Shown here in pieces: positions 19,015 to 28,580 of a stretch of 28,580 nucleotides of DNA. Under the pieces are notes generated by a model. That model was not told where the DNA came from and made no database searches. It saw nothing but the letters and a program-made list of their open reading frames with translations. The stretch spans positions 1 through 28,580 of the forward strand of contig JAYMTF010000895.1 of the NCBI GenBank assembly GCA_036897485.1, given 5' to 3'. Every line of letters begins with the position of its first letter. The stretch's first letter is position 1. The position numbers were made by a program, and so were the translations under genes. Origin of the DNA: Pelargonium nanum (lineage: Eukaryota > Streptophyta > Magnoliopsida > Geraniales > Geraniaceae).

Positions 19015-19683
19015 TATTAAAATAAAATTTACATGTTATTTATGGGTGATTGCATATAGCTGTAGGTGCCATGTACTATTCTATCAAAAAAAAAAGTGCC
19101 ATGTACTGTACACTTTTTACAAACAACAATATTCCGCATCTTTTTTTCGTAAACTTATAAATATACGCATTTTTCAAAACTGGTCACATTATACGTTAAA
19201 GTTGACTAAATATTTAGTTTTGAAATTCTTCTCAGCCAATTATTAAAAATTATACGATTAATTAAGTCAAATTTGCAAAAGAAATTAAACTGATCCAAAA
19301 CTTTAAAATTCAAAAACCTAAATGACTTATTTAGAATATAAAAATCAAAACAGTAGAAACAATGTGAAAAATATTTGGCAAATGCAGGACGCTATTCCTT
19401 TTTCTTTTTCCACCAGACAGTATCTAGAAAATTATCAAATACCATAAGCTAACATTTTTAGAATAAGAACTCAAAATCTTGACAAGAGAGTGAAAATGTA
19501 AAGAGGTCCTATTCCTTCCACAGCCTCCCTAAAATTCTGCAATTATTTGAACACTTTTGAATGGTTTTTCTTACAATCAAAGAAGAGGAGAGGTTGGTTC
19601 ATTGATTCCTATCAATAATGGTGTAATTAGACGGTACAAAAAGTAGAATCAAAACAAAATTTCCACCATTTTAGGCCACTGGA
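19015..19683. other. Intergenic and 3'-UTR of ATAD3
   Basis: No gene recognised. It contains the micro-insertion at 19066-19107. The right part should include the ATAD3 3'-UTR. Confidence 0.5.
19066..19107 (+). mobile_element. 18-nt poly(A) micro-insertion with exact 12-bp target duplication
   Basis: GTGCCATGTACT occurs at 19066-19077 and again, exactly, at 19096-19107. The enclosed 18 nt are ATTCTATC followed by ten A. This is what an extremely 5'-truncated LINE 3' end with a poly(A) tail would leave. Confidence 0.6.
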
Positions 19684-22600
19684 TTAGCTAAAAGCTGGTT
19701 GAGCACCCTCCGACGCCAGGAGCATTCGCTGATGATGCTCGGCAACCTTGTAGTCTACGATCTCTCTGAACAACTGGGAATCCAAGACACAGTCTGCACG
19801 CCCATAGACAGCTGCTTGGACACCGGCCATGAGTTTTGCAATCTCGCGTCCAGAGAATCCTTCTGTTTTCTGGGCTGCCTCTCGTATCATATCATCAGAC
19901 ACGTCTTTTACGGTTATCTGTTGCGGCTTCTTCTTCTTGAACAAGATTCTCCCACCAGATGAGTTGTCGTTTTCACGGGAGAGGTATTTGTTCAGGTAGA
20001 GCTTCAGAAGTTTATATCGCTCCTCCTCACCTGGAAGAGGGAACTCAATCACTTCATCAATGCGATCGGTTACGGCACTGTCAAGGTCCCCTGGCCTGTT
20101 TGTGGCAAGAACAAGAACTATATCTCTTGACTGATCGCCGGTTCGGAAGAGTAATGCATTTAGAGCACTTCGCTGAGCTTCACTCATATGAGTACTGTTA
20201 CGCCTGCATCAGAAGGTATGGTTACTAAATATCATTGATTGCCACAAAAACACACAACCTAGCCTAAGTTGGCAGTTAGATTAGTTGATCGGTAACTCAA
20301 GCCGCGGGCATATACCCTGTTAATGCTAACTCTATCGTTTAAACATCGAATGTGGCACTATCAAACTTATGCTTGATGCTAATTCCAAGCAGTTTTGAGA
20401 GTAAAACAACTCTCTTGCTGCTTAACAGGAGTCAAATGTAGATTTTTAGAAAAACTCGACTTTCAACAATATATAATTTGCAACTTCACCAACATATCTG
20501 ACAGAATATACATGATAACTTACTCGCATAGGAAAGCATCTGCTTCATCAATGAAAAGTAATAAACCTTTCTTTGACTTCTTTGCCCAATCAAATATTTC
20601 ATGGATTTTGGTAACGGCCTGCGCACCCAGTGGTGCAACATCCCCTCCTGTCATCATGGCATAATCCAAACCCTGGGCAAGGAGATCCAAATATCAAAAC
20701 CCTAACAGCGAGTTACATAATTTAACTTCAACAGTAAAATACTAACAACGAGTTACATAATTTAACTTCATATTTAAGCAAATATAACAGTCACTATTAC
20801 AGAGAGCACTGTTCTTGCTCCCTGTAGCATATTAATCATGCAAATAAAACTAATTTCTTTAGAGAATCTTTTTGACCGTTTCAAAAATATATATATTTCA
20901 ATTTCATTCCGTCAAAACCTAAATATCAAAGGAATTTTACATCGTAGCATGCTTCTAGTAACCATTTCAAGTCTCCTAATTGCTAGGTTCATCTATTGTT
21001 TCATAAGTCTATATTTCCTCGAGATTACACCGCACAACATGAAGCAAACAAGATACCAACTAGTTTTAATAAACTGTGAATCAAAACATTACCGATTTTC
21101 GAGCAATCTCCCTAGCTACCATGGTTTTGCCAGTACCAGGAGGACCGTAAAACATCATGTTCCGAAAGGGTGCCTCGTGAGACTTGGTGTTTGATGTAGC
21201 TCGAGCAAGGTGCTCTATTCTCCTCTGCAGTGAAGGATGGAGAACAATATCTGTGAAACCACTTTTATTTTTCAAAGTCCCCGCTGATCCAGCTGTTTTA
21301 TAATCCAAAACTTTATTCTTGGCCTTAGAAACAATCCCCGACCATGGAAATTTAGCAAGGGACGACTCCCGAATCAATGATGGCTGCCCTAGTATGCGGT
21401 TAATATATCCCCATGTAACTCTAGCACCTTCTCTGTAAACAAAGCAGGAAATATCAAAGGCATACCAGGTGAGTTTTTTGAGTTAACAGGATGGATGGGA
21501 AACCAATTCAAAAGCTGGATATTAATTGACTCAACCATAAATAGTATACCTTACAAATTGAAGTATGAAAGACCATAGTGAATAAAAAATTATTTAAAAA
21601 AAAAAAAAAACATGTCAAGCTATCCAAAACTAATTAGTATCTGTCACTTGTCTTTAAAAGGAAAATCTGTTTTCATGTAAGTGTGTGTGCAAGGGTAATG
21701 GGGATTCCAATAGCAGTGCACAAAAATTGGTGCAATGCAAGACAAAAAAAAAAACACAGCTTTGGCTTTATAACCACTTGAGCTCACTTCAACTTAAGCC
21801 AAAATTACGATGATTTGACTTGCATTATATTAATTTTGGTGCACTGCCATTGCAATGGTGATACGTCGCCTGAAGTACATCTCTTCTTCTCAAGTTTTTC
21901 AACAAGCTTATAAACTTAACAAGAAAAAAATCAAACCTAGTCGTGTAAACCCCTGCAGCTAATGCAGTAGCTCCTCCAACAGCCATGATCAACTTATTCC
22001 TGTCTGTCAATAGAATTCTAAAACCCCCTGTTTATAAACAAGTAACATGTTAGAAAGACAATATTACAATTTTTACCTAATTGCAAAAATGAGGCCTAAC
22101 ATAATCTGCCTCAACAAGACACATGTATATCAGGAAACGTGTTCAGAAATTGAGTCAGAAAAATACAAAGATGAGAATAATAGAACAATTTATGTAAGAT
22201 GAAATGATATGGCATATCAGTCAACAAGTTACTACAATCTCTGCAGAGCAACTTTAGCAGACATGGAATGTGGTTTTCTATATATGTGTGTGTGTGTGTG
22301 TCAAGGATTAGTATTGCAATGCTAGAAGCCAAATAACTGGCCAAAACCCAAAATGCCCCAACCATGACTTAGCTAAGTTCCAACAAATTGACTTTCAACA
22401 TAATCAACTTATTAGCATGTTGAACTCTAGTGTCGTTGTGAAAACTCGTTTTACATGAGATAAATTTTAAAAACTGAACAAAGATACAAGTCAACAAGAT
22501 CAGAACGTGATTTCAGCCAAAGAACACTTAGTGTAAGATTATGTTGTAAGCACTGCAATTGAAAACATGAATTCCAAAATTCAATCATATACCTTCGATG

Positions 22601-24566
22601 TGACTAAAAGTTGCGTTGATTGCAGCAAGCCATTTCTCTCTTTCACCATTGATTCGCTCTACGAGCATTCTCCTATTTTGATCCTCAGTCAGTTTTGCTT
22701 CAAGAGCACGACCTTCAGCCTCAGCCATGGCCTTAACTCTTATGGTTTCACGTTCTATTTCAGCTCTCTCTTTCTCAGTCTGTCGCTGCTGAGCTTGGAT
22801 CTGCTCCTCAGTAGCCCGCCTAGCTTGCTCTTTTCGCGCCGAAGATGCTTCTTGCATTCTAACTAACTCAGCATTATGATGCCTCTGGGCTTCATGATCT
22901 GTCTGCATAAAATGACAAAACAATAAGATGCAAGCATATATAAGTGCAAAAAATTTGTTCAGAAATTTAAAGTATACTTGAAAAAACAACATAAAGCAAA
23001 CTGACAATAAAGTTTACTCAGCTCGTTAGAGTACGTCCTCATTAAGTTTCCAAAAGTTATATCAAAGCAATGAAAGTTTCAAGTTCCAAGAAGGTGGGCA
23101 CATAGCTGCTTTCAAGCACAACATACTTACAAAATACAAATATAAATTTCAATTATTTCAAAGAATGGCCAAAGCAATTGGGTCCTCCATTCACACAAAA
23201 AAAAAATTCTACTAAATAACTGATCCACTAGCTATGAGTGTATAACTAGATTCGGTATTTCACCTGCATTCTTTTCCTAGCCAACTCATCCTCGAATCGC
23301 ATATTTTGTGCCTTCGCCTGTGCTTGTTGCTGCACCAGATTTCTTTGTTCCTCTGCCAGTTTCCGCAACCTGTCCTGCCAATGCAAATAATAATCATAGT
23401 AAGTAACACAAATCAACTGAGAAAATAAGCCATCAGGATTGACAAGATTCATCAAATATGGGGGGAGCTACCCCCTGTTGTATAGCTCAACTGATAAAAA
23501 AAGAGTAAATTTTGAGTGTTTTCAGGATCAAAAAGTTCTGTTCTGTAAGAGCAGGTCCAGTAAAGTCTACCAAATCATGGGCAATATTTTAGACAGAGGT
23601 ATAAAGAGCAGTGAAGTAAAAAATATTTATCACAACAAGTTTAGCCAACTACTATACATGTTCATACGCAAACCACAAACGAGCAACTGAACAAGCACCA
23701 TTAGGTTACACGTTGAAACTTTTAAACAGTCAGTGGAAAGTTCATGCAAGTGCGAACCAAATAGTTCTTATGCTGAGAACTAAGTACATTTTCTTCCCTG
23801 CTTTACATGATTGAATTCAAAATGCATCAAGGGTCAATCTGCCCAACAGGCACATACCTCTACACGTGCTTGTTAAATTATCTATTTTATAAGTAATTCA
23901 CTCAATAAATACAGTTTATCATACCAAATAAAGCAGAATGAAAGGAATATGCTATTACTTACAATGTCAGCTTGGGCCTGAATCAAATCATAATGAGCTT
24001 TCTCGGCTTCCAACTCACTCAATCGAGTTTGTTCCTGCTTTCTCATAACATCAAAAACCTGGCAAGCAAAAAAAAACATAACCCCATATCAACAAGCCAT
24101 CCCAACTCTCCACAATCAAACTTATATATACTATGACATTGAACATAAAAGGGGACAAAATAGAAAAATAACAAAGTAAACTGATTTCTGAATACTCAAT
24201 TCCTTCACTACGCATTCTCACATACGTCAATGCTACCTCAGAGCTAAAATTCTAAAAAATTCTTCTTTTCTCGCATTAAATAAACACCTGTTTAGCGTGC
24301 GGAGAGCTGTTGATTTCTCGAAGAGCTTTGGCACCTCTCTCCAGAGACTCCGGATCGAAACCAGATCCTCGAGGCTCTTCTTCGTCTTTTTTCTTGTCCG
24401 GTTTCGCATTAGAGCTCTGGTCGGACTGAGGAGGAGGAGGAGGGGGAGAGGAGGAGAATAGCGAGAAGCGAGACGGACCATCGGCGTAGGCGTGGTTGGA
24501 GAAGGCGGAGTAGGAGGCAACAGCAGCAGCCATGGCTGCGCAGGAGGACAATTTTGAAGCCGCCAT
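19684..24566 (-). CDS. ATAD3-type AAA+ ATPase (mitochondrial family)
   Basis: Eight exons join in frame on the minus strand: 24566-24288, 24058-23963, 23374-23264, 22902-22593, 22027-21937, 21432-21093, 20672-20524 and 20203-19684, giving 631 aa. All introns are GT-AG. Order: residues 1-~50 Ala/Ser-rich then a Pro run; ~70-255 a long charged coiled coil ([47 protein letters not shown]); ~277-295 a hydrophobic segment ([16 protein letters not shown]) likely to span a membrane; ~385-560 the AAA+ domain. Walker A is GPPGTGKT (392-399), Walker [10 protein letters not shown] (446-454), sensor-1 Asn 494 and a likely Arg finger near 506 (TDRIDE). ATAD3 proteins are inner-mitochondrial-membrane ATPases tied to nucleoid and membrane organisation; that role here is by family. 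The ATG at 24566 is the first in frame; an upstream TTG is not a start. The gene appears intact. Confidence 0.95.
20702..20770. repeat. 40-bp tandem duplication in an ATAD3 intron
   Basis: The 29-bp sequence starting CTAACAGCGAGTTACATAAT at 20702 recurs at 20742 with one change (AACAACG). Confidence 0.9.
22281..22301. repeat. TG microsatellite in an ATAD3 intron
   Basis: About nine TG units preceded by TATA. Confidence 0.9.
23461..23502. repeat. Short dispersed repeat in ATAD3 intron 3, also at 8567-8611
   Basis: Both places read GAGCTA(T/C)CC, then CTGTTGT, then TA(A/G)CT(T/C)AAC(A/T)GATAAAAAAA. The part TAGCTCAACTGAT resembles a pol III box A, so this may be the 5' remnant of a further SINE-like family. 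Confidence 0.45.
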
Positions 24567-25682
24567 GGACAATACCTTTAGAGCTCTGATCTGAAGGTGA
24601 TGGATTCGTGGGCTATCAAATCAAGGAGTGAATAAGCGTTGAATTGAGGTCATCTGGAAACGTCCACAAGGGTTTTGGCGTCTGGTCTGGAGCGACCGCT
24701 CATAGCATAAACCCTCTGTGCTAGGGTTTAACGGAAATATTAGAAATGGGAATTCGCTAGAATTTCTCAGTCTTTCTTGGGGAATAATTTATCGTGTCAT
24801 GAGTAAATACTTTTGGATATTTAGTCACATTCACTTATGCGTAACTAGGTGAAAAATTTACCGATACATATTTTTGTTTGGGTAATTTAATGTAAGACAG
24901 TAGAGTCTCAATCGTGTTGATTCGAATTTCATATTCGATTCGGATCCCATTTATTTGGGTTCGAAATGATAAAAATTATTTTGTATTTATTTTGAAATCG
25001 ATATTTCTACATTTTATTAGTGAATGAGATTTTATATAACAGTTTACATTTTTAGGAAATTTTTCGACTCCGTCAGTTACTTTTGTATCGATTGCAAATC
25101 TGCTTTCACAAGTTTTCTTTTGTTTTAGATTCTTAAAATTTCATTTCGGGAGCTCTCGAAACCCGTTTTGCACGTATGAACACTCATTTTTGTCATCTCT
25201 GGTAGTTCTTTGTAGTAGTCTAAGTTGCGGGGTTATTTTCTTTACTTTTAGCCTTCAATTATATATTGGTAGAGAAGTCTGAGAGTGGATGGTCTTGAAT
25301 TCTTGTTCATGTGTGGTGATGAGGCCATTGCTAGTATATTGGCAAGCTGTTTTGGAATCGATCATTGTTGGAGTCCTTCGGACTCTTTGACGTTTTATCG
25401 ATCTAAAGAGATTTGTTTGTAGACATACGAGAACCTTTTCGATTCTTATTGAAAAGACGAGAACATTACAATTAAGATTATCTCCCAATTTAAATACATA
25501 TATATGACTAAAAGAATTTTGAAGTAACAGTAAGACCATAAATGGGAGCAAACAGAAAGATCTAAATAAGAGCCATCTATTTCATTGCACTAACAATCTA
25601 ACACAAAACATACTTTTATTTTATTCTATTTTTTCTGATAGAAACATACTTTTGTTTTTTTGAACTCACCAGAAAACATAAA
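24567..25682. other. Intergenic: ATAD3 upstream region and 3' flank of the acyl-activating enzyme
   Basis: About 1.1 kb. The left part must hold the ATAD3 leader and promoter, transcribed leftwards; I see no clear TATA box. The right part should hold the 3'-UTR of the acyl-activating enzyme gene. A 98-codon minus-strand frame at 25255-25551 has no family resemblance and is not called. Confidence 0.5.
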
Positions 25683-27668
25683 CTAAAGCTGGCTGATAAT
25701 GCTATATCTGGAAAAACTTCCCATACCCTTAACCTTCTCCCTTAAAACATACTTCTGAGTCTTCCCAGTTGAAGTCTTGGGCAAATCCTCGAAAACAACA
25801 GTTGAAGGAGCCATGTAATGAGGTAAATGACTTTTACAGTACTCAATAATATCCTCGGCACTTGCATTATACCCTTCCTTCAGTTTCACGAACGCGCAAG
25901 GTGTTTCCCCAAAACGATCGTCAACCCGACCCACAACAGCTACCTCGAATACCGCGGGATGGCTAAAAATCACATTCTCCACCTCAACAGAGCTAATGTC
26001 CTCCCCGCCATAGAGTTTAATAATGTCCTGCGAACGATCCTTCACTTCGATGTACCCATCAGGGTGTTTCACCCCCAAGTCTCTACTCTTAAACCATCCA
26101 CCCCTAAAAGACTCTTGCGTCGCTTCCACATCTTTCATGTAACCACTCATCACGGTGTTGCCTCTAACCATGATCTCCCCAATGGTCTTCGCGTCAGCCG
26201 GGACACTCTTCATTGTAACGGGATCTTTAATATCGATTTCCTCCAACCCGACATGGCGCAAACCCTGCCTAGACTTGAGCTTCGCTTGCTCGTATTTAGG
26301 CAGCGAGTCCCACTCGGGTTTGGAGATGCACGCTGTCGCGGGACCATACATTTCCGTGGACCCGTAGGCGTGAATCACATCGAACCCGAGCTCCTCCATC
26401 TTGAAAAGCACCTGGGGTGGCGCAGTGGCGCCACCCGTCAGGACTCCCACTTTTCCCGGGAGGGGCTTCTGGTCCCTCTCCGGCGCATTTATAATCAAGT
26501 TCAAAAGCGCTGGAGCACCGCCCATGTGAGTGACCTTGTGTTTAACAATATTGTCGAAAATCACCCGAGCAGTGACGTTTCTTAGGCAAATGTTAGTACC
26601 GCCCTGAGCCGCCACGCCCCAGGCAAGGCACCAAGCGCTGCAATGAAACATAGGGACGGTCCAGAGATAGACCGGCCGCGACGCCATTTCGAGTAAAAGA
26701 AGAGCCGCCATGGCGTTTAGATAGGCACCTCTGTGGCTATAAATGGCTCCTTTTGGATTTCCTGTTGTGCCTGAAGTGAAACTGATTGTGATTGCATCGC
26801 ACTCGTCTAGCGGTTTCTTGACCTCAAAATCGATGTGTCCCATTGCCAAAAGGCTCTCGTAATCCAAGTCGTCGGAGACGGAGCTGCCGTTGCCGTTGGA
26901 TTGCTCTGAGATGGCTATCAGATGAGGTACCTTGGAGCCGGCGTTGGAGAGTTTTTCAAGAGCTTCCTGAGCAATTTCAAGAAACTGATAGTCTACAAAT
27001 ATGAGCTTGGCCTCTAGTTTTTTCAGCAAAGATGACAACATTGCCACATCATATTGAATGTTGAGCGAACAAAGGACAGCTCCGGCCATCGGCACGCCGA
27101 AATGGAGCTCGTACATTGCCGGAATGTTTGGGGCCAATGCAGCAACCTGCGTCAATCCACAAAGACTCAATTTAGTGATACCGACTAACTTGTTAAAAGT
27201 AGAGATGACAAATCGTGTTTCAGGTCGTCTTTCCATTTTTAGGCACAAAGTGTGCTGAATTGTGTGGGATCCGATCCAAACCGACCCAACCTGAAAGTTG
27301 GTCAGGCCATGCAAAATTGGGTTGGGCGTACATACGTTTGGGTCTAAATAGTTAATTTCAGTTAACTTATTGAAAATGGAAAGAAGAGGAAATGACAATC
27401 GTTTTGAGACAAAATTGTAGAGAAACATAAAATTTTAAGACGGAGGGAGTATGTATTTAGTATTTACCACGTCGCGGCGGGAAATTCCGAGGTGGTGGGT
27501 GAGAGCAGAAGCAAGCTTGATGCACCTTTCATGAGTCTCCTTCCATGTGTACTTCACATCACCATACACAACTGAGACTCTGTCTCCATAGACCAAAGCA
27601 GATCGTTCCAAGAAGCTGATTGGAGTCAAAGGAACATAGTTCGCAGAACAGCGGATCGCACCCTCCAT
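25683..27668 (-). CDS. Acyl-activating enzyme (AMP-dependent acyl-CoA synthetase), AAE1/AAE7-like
   Basis: Two exons join in frame on the minus strand, 27668-27468 and 27146-25683, with a GT-AG intron at 27467-27147, giving 554 aa, normal for plant short/medium-chain AAEs. It should activate a carboxylic acid with ATP and transfer it to CoA through an acyl-AMP. Motifs: P-loop [13 protein letters not shown] at 189-201, [11 protein letters not shown] at 328-338, hinge region DRSQD at 437-441, and the C-terminal [10 protein letters not shown] with catalytic Lys529. Two core motifs deviate: the usual TGD is SRD (421-423), and the usual ISGGEN is KLYGGED (444-450), one residue longer. The C-terminus SQL resembles a PTS1 peroxisomal signal but is not a canonical tripeptide. 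No stop or frameshift is present. The open frame also runs through most of the intron, giving a false start at 27428. Substrate unknown; which paralogue is not determined. Confidence 0.94.
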
Positions 27669-27739
27669 TGGTTTCAAATCAAAATCACTTTGCAACACAC
27701 AGATAGTTCAATATGACTCCTCTTTTCTAAGTTTGTAGA

Positions 27740-27813
27740 AAATTGAGTTTGGGTGCTTGTATTTATAACAGATTGTTGACAAGCAATTCTTGGATAAAAT
27801 ATTTGTATCCATA
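27740..27813. repeat. Core-promoter duplication, proximal copy
   Basis: Aligns without gaps to 28021-28094 (offset 281). Shared pieces include AAATTGAGT, GGTGCT, AGATTGTTGACAA and CTTG. This copy contains the TATA box. Confidence 0.85.
27761..27767 (-). promoter_or_regulatory. Likely TATA box of the acyl-activating enzyme gene
   Basis: TATAAAT on the minus strand, about 93 bp upstream of the ATG, placing transcription start near 27733 and giving a leader of roughly 65 nt. It lies inside the duplicated upstream block (27740-27813). Confidence 0.6.
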
Positions 27814-28020
27814 TTTTCTATTTTAAAAAATAAAAATTCTTTGTTTTGGTTCAGAGAACAGATTTGGTTTCTAATTTTTTTCACCTTGTTTTCTGATATT
27901 TTGCCATATTGGATTTATTACATAACATAAGAGGTCAAGCTTTTATATTTATATTTACTTTTAAAGGATTAGATACAGTTGATTGTGGATTATCTTTTCT
28001 ATTTTTTTTTTTTTTTTGTC

Positions 28021-28094
28021 AAATTGAGTCTAGGTGCTCATTCTTATATTAGATTGTTGACAAACAATACTTGCATAGAATCTCTGTATCTATA
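28021..28094. repeat. Core-promoter duplication, distal copy
   Basis: Partner of 27740-27813. On the minus strand the TATAAATA of the proximal copy reads TATAAGAA here, so the TATA box is weakened. A T run (15 T) precedes it at 28004-28018. Confidence 0.85.
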
Positions 28095-28158
28095 ATTGGA
28101 TAAATTGTGCAATGCACGTGAAATGCTCGTGCAAGTACTATAATAGATGAGATCAAAG

Positions 28159-28372
28159 TATTTGTGGAAATAATTAAAATGTGGCGCAAGATAGTCACTT
28201 TCATGCACTAGATTAATACATGAACATGAATCTTAGGCAATGGAACTTGGGCTAGTTAGACATCTAGGTATTTGTGGAAATAATAAAAATACAGTGAAAG
28301 GTAGTCATTTTCATTGTATTAATACATGAACATGAATTCTGAATGATGGTACTTGGGCCAGTTAGATGTCAA
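28159..28372. repeat. Imperfect 110-bp tandem duplication
   Basis: Units start TATTTGTGGAAATAAT at 28159 and 28269. Both contain ATTAATACATGAACATGAAT, then ACTTGGGC(T/C)AGTTAGA. The second copy has small deletions. Confidence 0.85.
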
Positions 28373-28515
28373 CGACACAAAAACCATCTAACACGTAATA
28401 GAATTAACTTCTTATGGATTTCAATTCTCATTAATTTTTTAAGATTATATTTCAACATTAACTATACACGAAAACTTGGAAAAAATTTGAAAATAAAGAA
28501 TACAAACTATTTCTC

Positions 28516-28580
28516 TGAAAACCCTAGCCGTCTTCTCTAGTTCTTCTTCTACAATTTTTCTTTGAACCACCGTCGGTCTT
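28516..28580 (+). mobile_element. Leader of the LINE-like family, cut by the window edge
   Basis: TGAAAACCCTAGCCGTCTTC and what follows aligns with 7252-7316 (TGAAAACTCTAGCCGCTTTT...), sharing CTAGTT, CAATTTTT, CTTT(G/A)AACCAC and CGG at about 80 percent with one or two gaps. A second, possibly longer, copy probably begins here. Confidence 0.6.

Noticed and set aside
25827..26585. 252-codon open frame on the plus strand
   Set aside because: It lies entirely antisense to the acyl-activating enzyme exon 2, whose protein is clearly conserved; its own translation resembles nothing I know.
27147..27428. N-terminal extension MFLYNFV... of the acyl-activating enzyme
   Set aside because: This is the open part of the 27467-27147 intron. 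The spliced form restores the conserved RRDVVAALAPN junction.
27436..27455. Stowaway-like CGGAGGGAGTA terminus in the acyl-activating enzyme intron
   Set aside because: Only one end is present; I found no matching inverted partner nearby and no TA duplication.
1..28580. CRISPR arrays, bacterial operons, viral insertions, intact tRNA or rRNA genes
   Set aside because: No regularly spaced repeats, prokaryotic gene layout, viral genes or intact tRNA/rRNA were recognised; the content is plant nuclear.

Overview
This is plant nuclear DNA, most likely from a eudicot. It is A+T-rich, its genes are split by short A+T-rich introns, and it carries a plastid-targeted enoyl-ACP reductase, a plant-only ZF-HD homeobox gene and a LEA gene, with many small retroposons between them. 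I cannot name the species from the sequence.

Layout: (1) 383-876 (+): last three exons of an alpha/beta-hydrolase gene whose 5' part lies outside the window. (2) 4958-5809 (+): intronless coding region of a ZF-HD (ZHD) homeodomain factor with a 5'-UTR intron. (3) 11002-9583 (-): a three-exon LEA gene; joining the exons gives 258 aa with a likely signal peptide. (4) 16172-12303 (-): 11-exon chloroplast enoyl-ACP reductase (MOD1/FabI type), 392 aa, with one GC-AG intron and a 5'-UTR intron. (5) 24566-19684 (-): 8-exon ATAD3-type AAA+ ATPase, 631 aa. (6) 27668-25683 (-): two-exon acyl-activating enzyme (AMP-forming CoA ligase), 554 aa. I assembled every join by hand, checking GT/GC-AG borders and codon phase; all four multi-exon genes that lie wholly in the window close in frame.

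Between the genes is a dense record of small transposons. There are two copies of one ~212-bp tRNA-derived SINE family (2316-2528 on -, 11582-11792 on +), each with target-site duplications (TSDs); a ~0.68-kb LINE-like insertion with a poly(A) tail and a 12-bp TSD (7220-7903), whose leader recurs at the right edge of the window; two minute 18-19-nt poly(A) inserts between 10-12-bp direct repeats; a ~372-bp foldback element; and a likely non-autonomous Helitron. The upstream regions of the reductase and the acyl-activating enzyme are both locally duplicated.

The genes do not form a pathway or cluster. The reductase (plastid fatty acid synthesis) and the acyl-activating enzyme both concern acyl metabolism, but they are separated by ATAD3 and nothing suggests joint regulation. 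I found no evidence of a wholly new biological system. The best leads are the micro-retroinsertions, the SINE family, the GC-AG intron and altered core motifs in the acyl-activating enzyme.
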